From Lamellibrachia columna (taxonomy: Eukaryota > Annelida > Polychaeta > Sabellida > Siboglinidae), in contig OY759266.1 of assembly GCA_963662155.1 (NCBI GenBank), positions 9,644,098 through 9,708,097 of the forward strand: 64,000 nt of DNA, written 5' to 3'. A program made the position numbers and the translations under genes. The notes under the pieces were generated by a model. It ran no database searches and was not told the DNA's origin. It was given only the letters and a program-made list of their open reading frames with translations. This document shows positions 62,055 through 64,000 of this stretch, piece by piece. The first letter of the stretch is position 1; each line of letters starts with the position of its first letter.

Positions 62055-63475
62055 GTGACGCGTCATACAGTCAGCCCATCATAACAAATTATTGTCGATT
62101 TGTATTCCACAATTCCACACACGTGTAATTTATTCAATTCAACATTTTGACATTTTAAAATCGATACAGCACACATTGACGTTAATATTCTACTCTTAAC
62201 TATTTCAGTACTACAGCCCTGATCTGCTGTGACCACTGTTTACTGCATTTCCAGTGAATATGCAAGAAAATCGACTGCATCACTTCAACTCAAGATTTCA
62301 GCAACAAAAATGCATTTTATGAATAGGAATATTATATATATATATTCTGAAAGTACGGTAATCAGCAAGTAAAATTAGCCTGATCATTTTACATTTCGTT
62401 GTCATGGTAACCAGCAATCCAAGATGGCCACCACGATTTCAACGTTTTTCCAGTTGCTGAACGCAGTTGTATGCCAATGTACATATTTAATGTAAACTAC
62501 TCATGTTGAACATGTTACAGGAGTGTACTATGATATAAAATACAATATAAAGTACATTTTGTGGAGTATGAGAAAGTGAAAAACAAGTTATTTATCTGTA
62601 TTTTAAACATATATGACAGAAGTGTTCATTTGTATATTTGCTAACACTTTCGTCACTACTGGACCGATTCCAATCAAATTTTGTATGTGGACGGATTCAC
62701 AGACACCTTTTTCTTCTAACAAAAATAAACTACGCATCATCCAGCATTGACAGTACAGTGCACAGCTTATCCTCTGCGTTTACACCATCACATTCATCAT
62801 CACTGATGTCCGACTAGCCATCGAAAATACTCCCGCTGTCAGTATCCGTTTTGCCTCCCGGCTCGGTCGCTAAGTTCGCCAACATCATTGTTGTTTCGAT
62901 CGTCAACATTCGACAAAGATTCATCGCTAAAACTATCAAATAATCCGTCCAAAACAAACGGCGGTAAATCGTCAGTTGAAGTAAAGCCGTCCGCCATTGT
63001 GGCCATAGCAGATTTTGATAATCCATCATTAAAAAATGCGAAAATCTCCATAAAATTATATTGAGCAATAATAAATGATTGCCGCTACCGAATAGCTAAT
63101 TCATTAGCCATGACAACCGTATATAACAAGTGGCTCCTCTTAGTGGATAATTATGAGTAAAAGTGATTTAAATGGTGAATGTAGCCAATGCCGGTATACC
63201 GGCCTGTCGTACTGTAGCATCACACACCGCGAGGCCGGTATACCTGTCGTACTGAAATGGTTAATAAGCTTTATATACCGTGTGGCACAACAGGGATTCC
63301 TCGCAGTGCCAGTGGCGGCGATCAGTCAGTCCATCGTAACAGATTATTTGTATTCCATATTCCACACACACATATTTTATTCAGTTCAACATTCGATAAA
63401 GTATGACATTTTAAAATCGATACAACACACATTAACGTTAATATTCTACTCTAAATAAGCTTTATAAACCATGCT
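62055..63475. repeat. Direct repeat pair flanking/containing the TTAA insertion
   Basis: Copy A (62061-62199 continuing at 63265) and copy B (63318-63470) share CATTTTAAAATCGATAC, CACACATT.ACGTTAATATTC and TACTCT..AATAAGCTTTAT. Copy B runs across the point where copy A is interrupted, so it represents the empty target. Confidence 0.82.
62196..63264. mobile_element. piggyBac-like element inserted at TTAA
   Basis: TTAA at 62196-62199 and 63261-63264 flank 1,061 bp. The inward-reading ends are CTATTTCAGTACTACAG (left) and CCATTTCAGTACGACAG (right, inverted), matching at 15 of 17 positions. A subterminal GGTATACC...TGTCGTACTG unit is repeated near 63190 and 63238. The minus strand has a 70-codon ORF (63051-62839) with acidic DDLPPFVLDGLFDSFSDES text. 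It could be a transposase N-terminus, but no catalytic domain is present, so the element is non-autonomous. Confidence 0.78.
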
Positions 63476-63641
63476 GGATAAAAGGGCTTCATTACAGCGG
63501 CAGCGATCAATGGCGGCGTGGCATGTTAATTGCTGTTCATGGCACGCCTGGTGGCAGATACGGGAACACCTAACGCGTCACGCTTACAACGGGGTCCAAT
63601 ATCGTGGACCCCGACCACCGCGTTATAACGAGGCGTGACTG

Positions 63642-64000
63642 TATATAGAAGAGTTACTAAAGCATAATCATTTGCAACTAAAATCAAGAATATCACACTA
63701 GTTGTTTACTGAACACACATCTTAATTTTATGGTCTGTGCCATATGTTAGAATACCCTACATCACAAGTCAGTTAATATTCACTCACCAAATTAAATCTA
63801 TTTGTAAACGCCTAGTCCTATAATACTAGCCAGTAGGATATGGGCATGCTGTTCGCATGTAAACTCAACCTATACAACATATTTTGGCCTTTGTTTACTG
63901 AACTTATCCTGTTCTGACTTAGCAACTCACTTGATTGACAGTTTGCTGTTTATACCTCTGCAGGCCCTTTGATTTGAAAACACTCACAGCGGAAGTATAG
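63642..64000. other. Right edge of the window, no feature recognised
   Basis: AT-rich sequence without ORF or known repeat. A 5' non-coding exon of the minus-strand SAP/RRM gene may lie here or beyond, because the first coding exon begins with an acceptor-like TTTTTCAG ending at 60990. Confidence 0.3.

Larger units (their letters stand above)
61278..63641 (+). mobile_element. Tigger/pogo-like (Tc1/mariner superfamily) transposon, degraded
   Basis: The termini CAGTCGCGCCTCGTTATAAC (from 61278) and, inverted, CAGTCACGCCTCGTTATAAC (from 63641 leftward) match over 20 bp with one difference. GTGGACCCCGA-type subterminal motifs also match. TA follows the right end, but CT precedes the left end. 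At 61811 a reading frame starts MPKRKAYTVREKLDLVIRIR then KGESQ, the N-terminal helix-turn-helix of CENP-B/Tigger transposases. A one-base shift then gives REMRIPELMLRGWLK. The DDE domain is missing. A piggyBac-like insertion and a ~200-bp internal duplication fill the rest. Confidence 0.8.

Overview
This is a 64-kb piece of an intron-rich, AT-rich animal nuclear genome. It has GT-AG introns, metazoan gene families, tRNA-derived SINE-like repeats, several non-LTR retrotransposons, cut-and-paste DNA transposons and many minisatellites. No bacterial-type operons, CRISPR arrays or viral genes were seen. The gene set and a split actin gene with serum-response-type promoter motifs suggest an invertebrate metazoan. 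A marine deuterostome such as an acorn worm or lancelet is possible, but the phylum cannot be fixed from sequence alone.

Five genes are supported by exon-level reconstruction. (1) The 3' part of SAMD8, a sphingomyelin-synthase-related ceramide phosphoethanolamine synthase, on + at 470-3779, with a long AT-rich 3' region to about 7.54 kb. (2) GMCL1 (germ cell-less, BTB-BACK), on + at 13432-27853, with 15 coding exons in phase giving 522 aa. (3) NAF1 (H/ACA snoRNP assembly factor), on - at 38145-29293, with 9 coding exons giving 659 aa. (4) A one-intron actin gene, on + at 46303-47929, 376 aa, with two candidate CArG/TATA promoters and a scrambled pseudogene downstream. (5) A SAP-domain, RRM-containing nuclear protein, on - at 60980-49679, with 14 coding exons giving about 770 aa; I do not recognise its exact family. 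GMCL1 and NAF1 are convergent and separated by a 16-bp minisatellite. The five genes act in unrelated processes: membrane lipid synthesis, ubiquitin/nuclear-envelope biology, snoRNP and telomerase RNP assembly, cytoskeleton, and RNA/chromatin.

Between and inside these genes the window is dominated by mobile and repetitive DNA. A 24-25 bp near-palindromic minisatellite (7.59-8.0 kb) leads into a 46-bp satellite (8.0-12.8 kb) that was split by two different 5'-truncated LINE fragments. The GMCL1 introns carry four copies of one LINE 3' end, a different RT fragment touching an exon, a 35-bp minisatellite and a SINE. The NAF1 introns carry SINEs and (TA)n-linked repeats. A 1,850-bp hAT-like element with a degraded zinc-finger ORF lies at 40.5-42.4 kb.

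The most interesting structure is at 61.1-63.6 kb, in the presumed 5' UTR intron of the SAP gene. A LINE tail is fused to a Tigger/pogo-like transposon. That transposon is itself interrupted at a TTAA by a piggyBac-like element, and a second copy of the target sequence nearby preserves the empty site.
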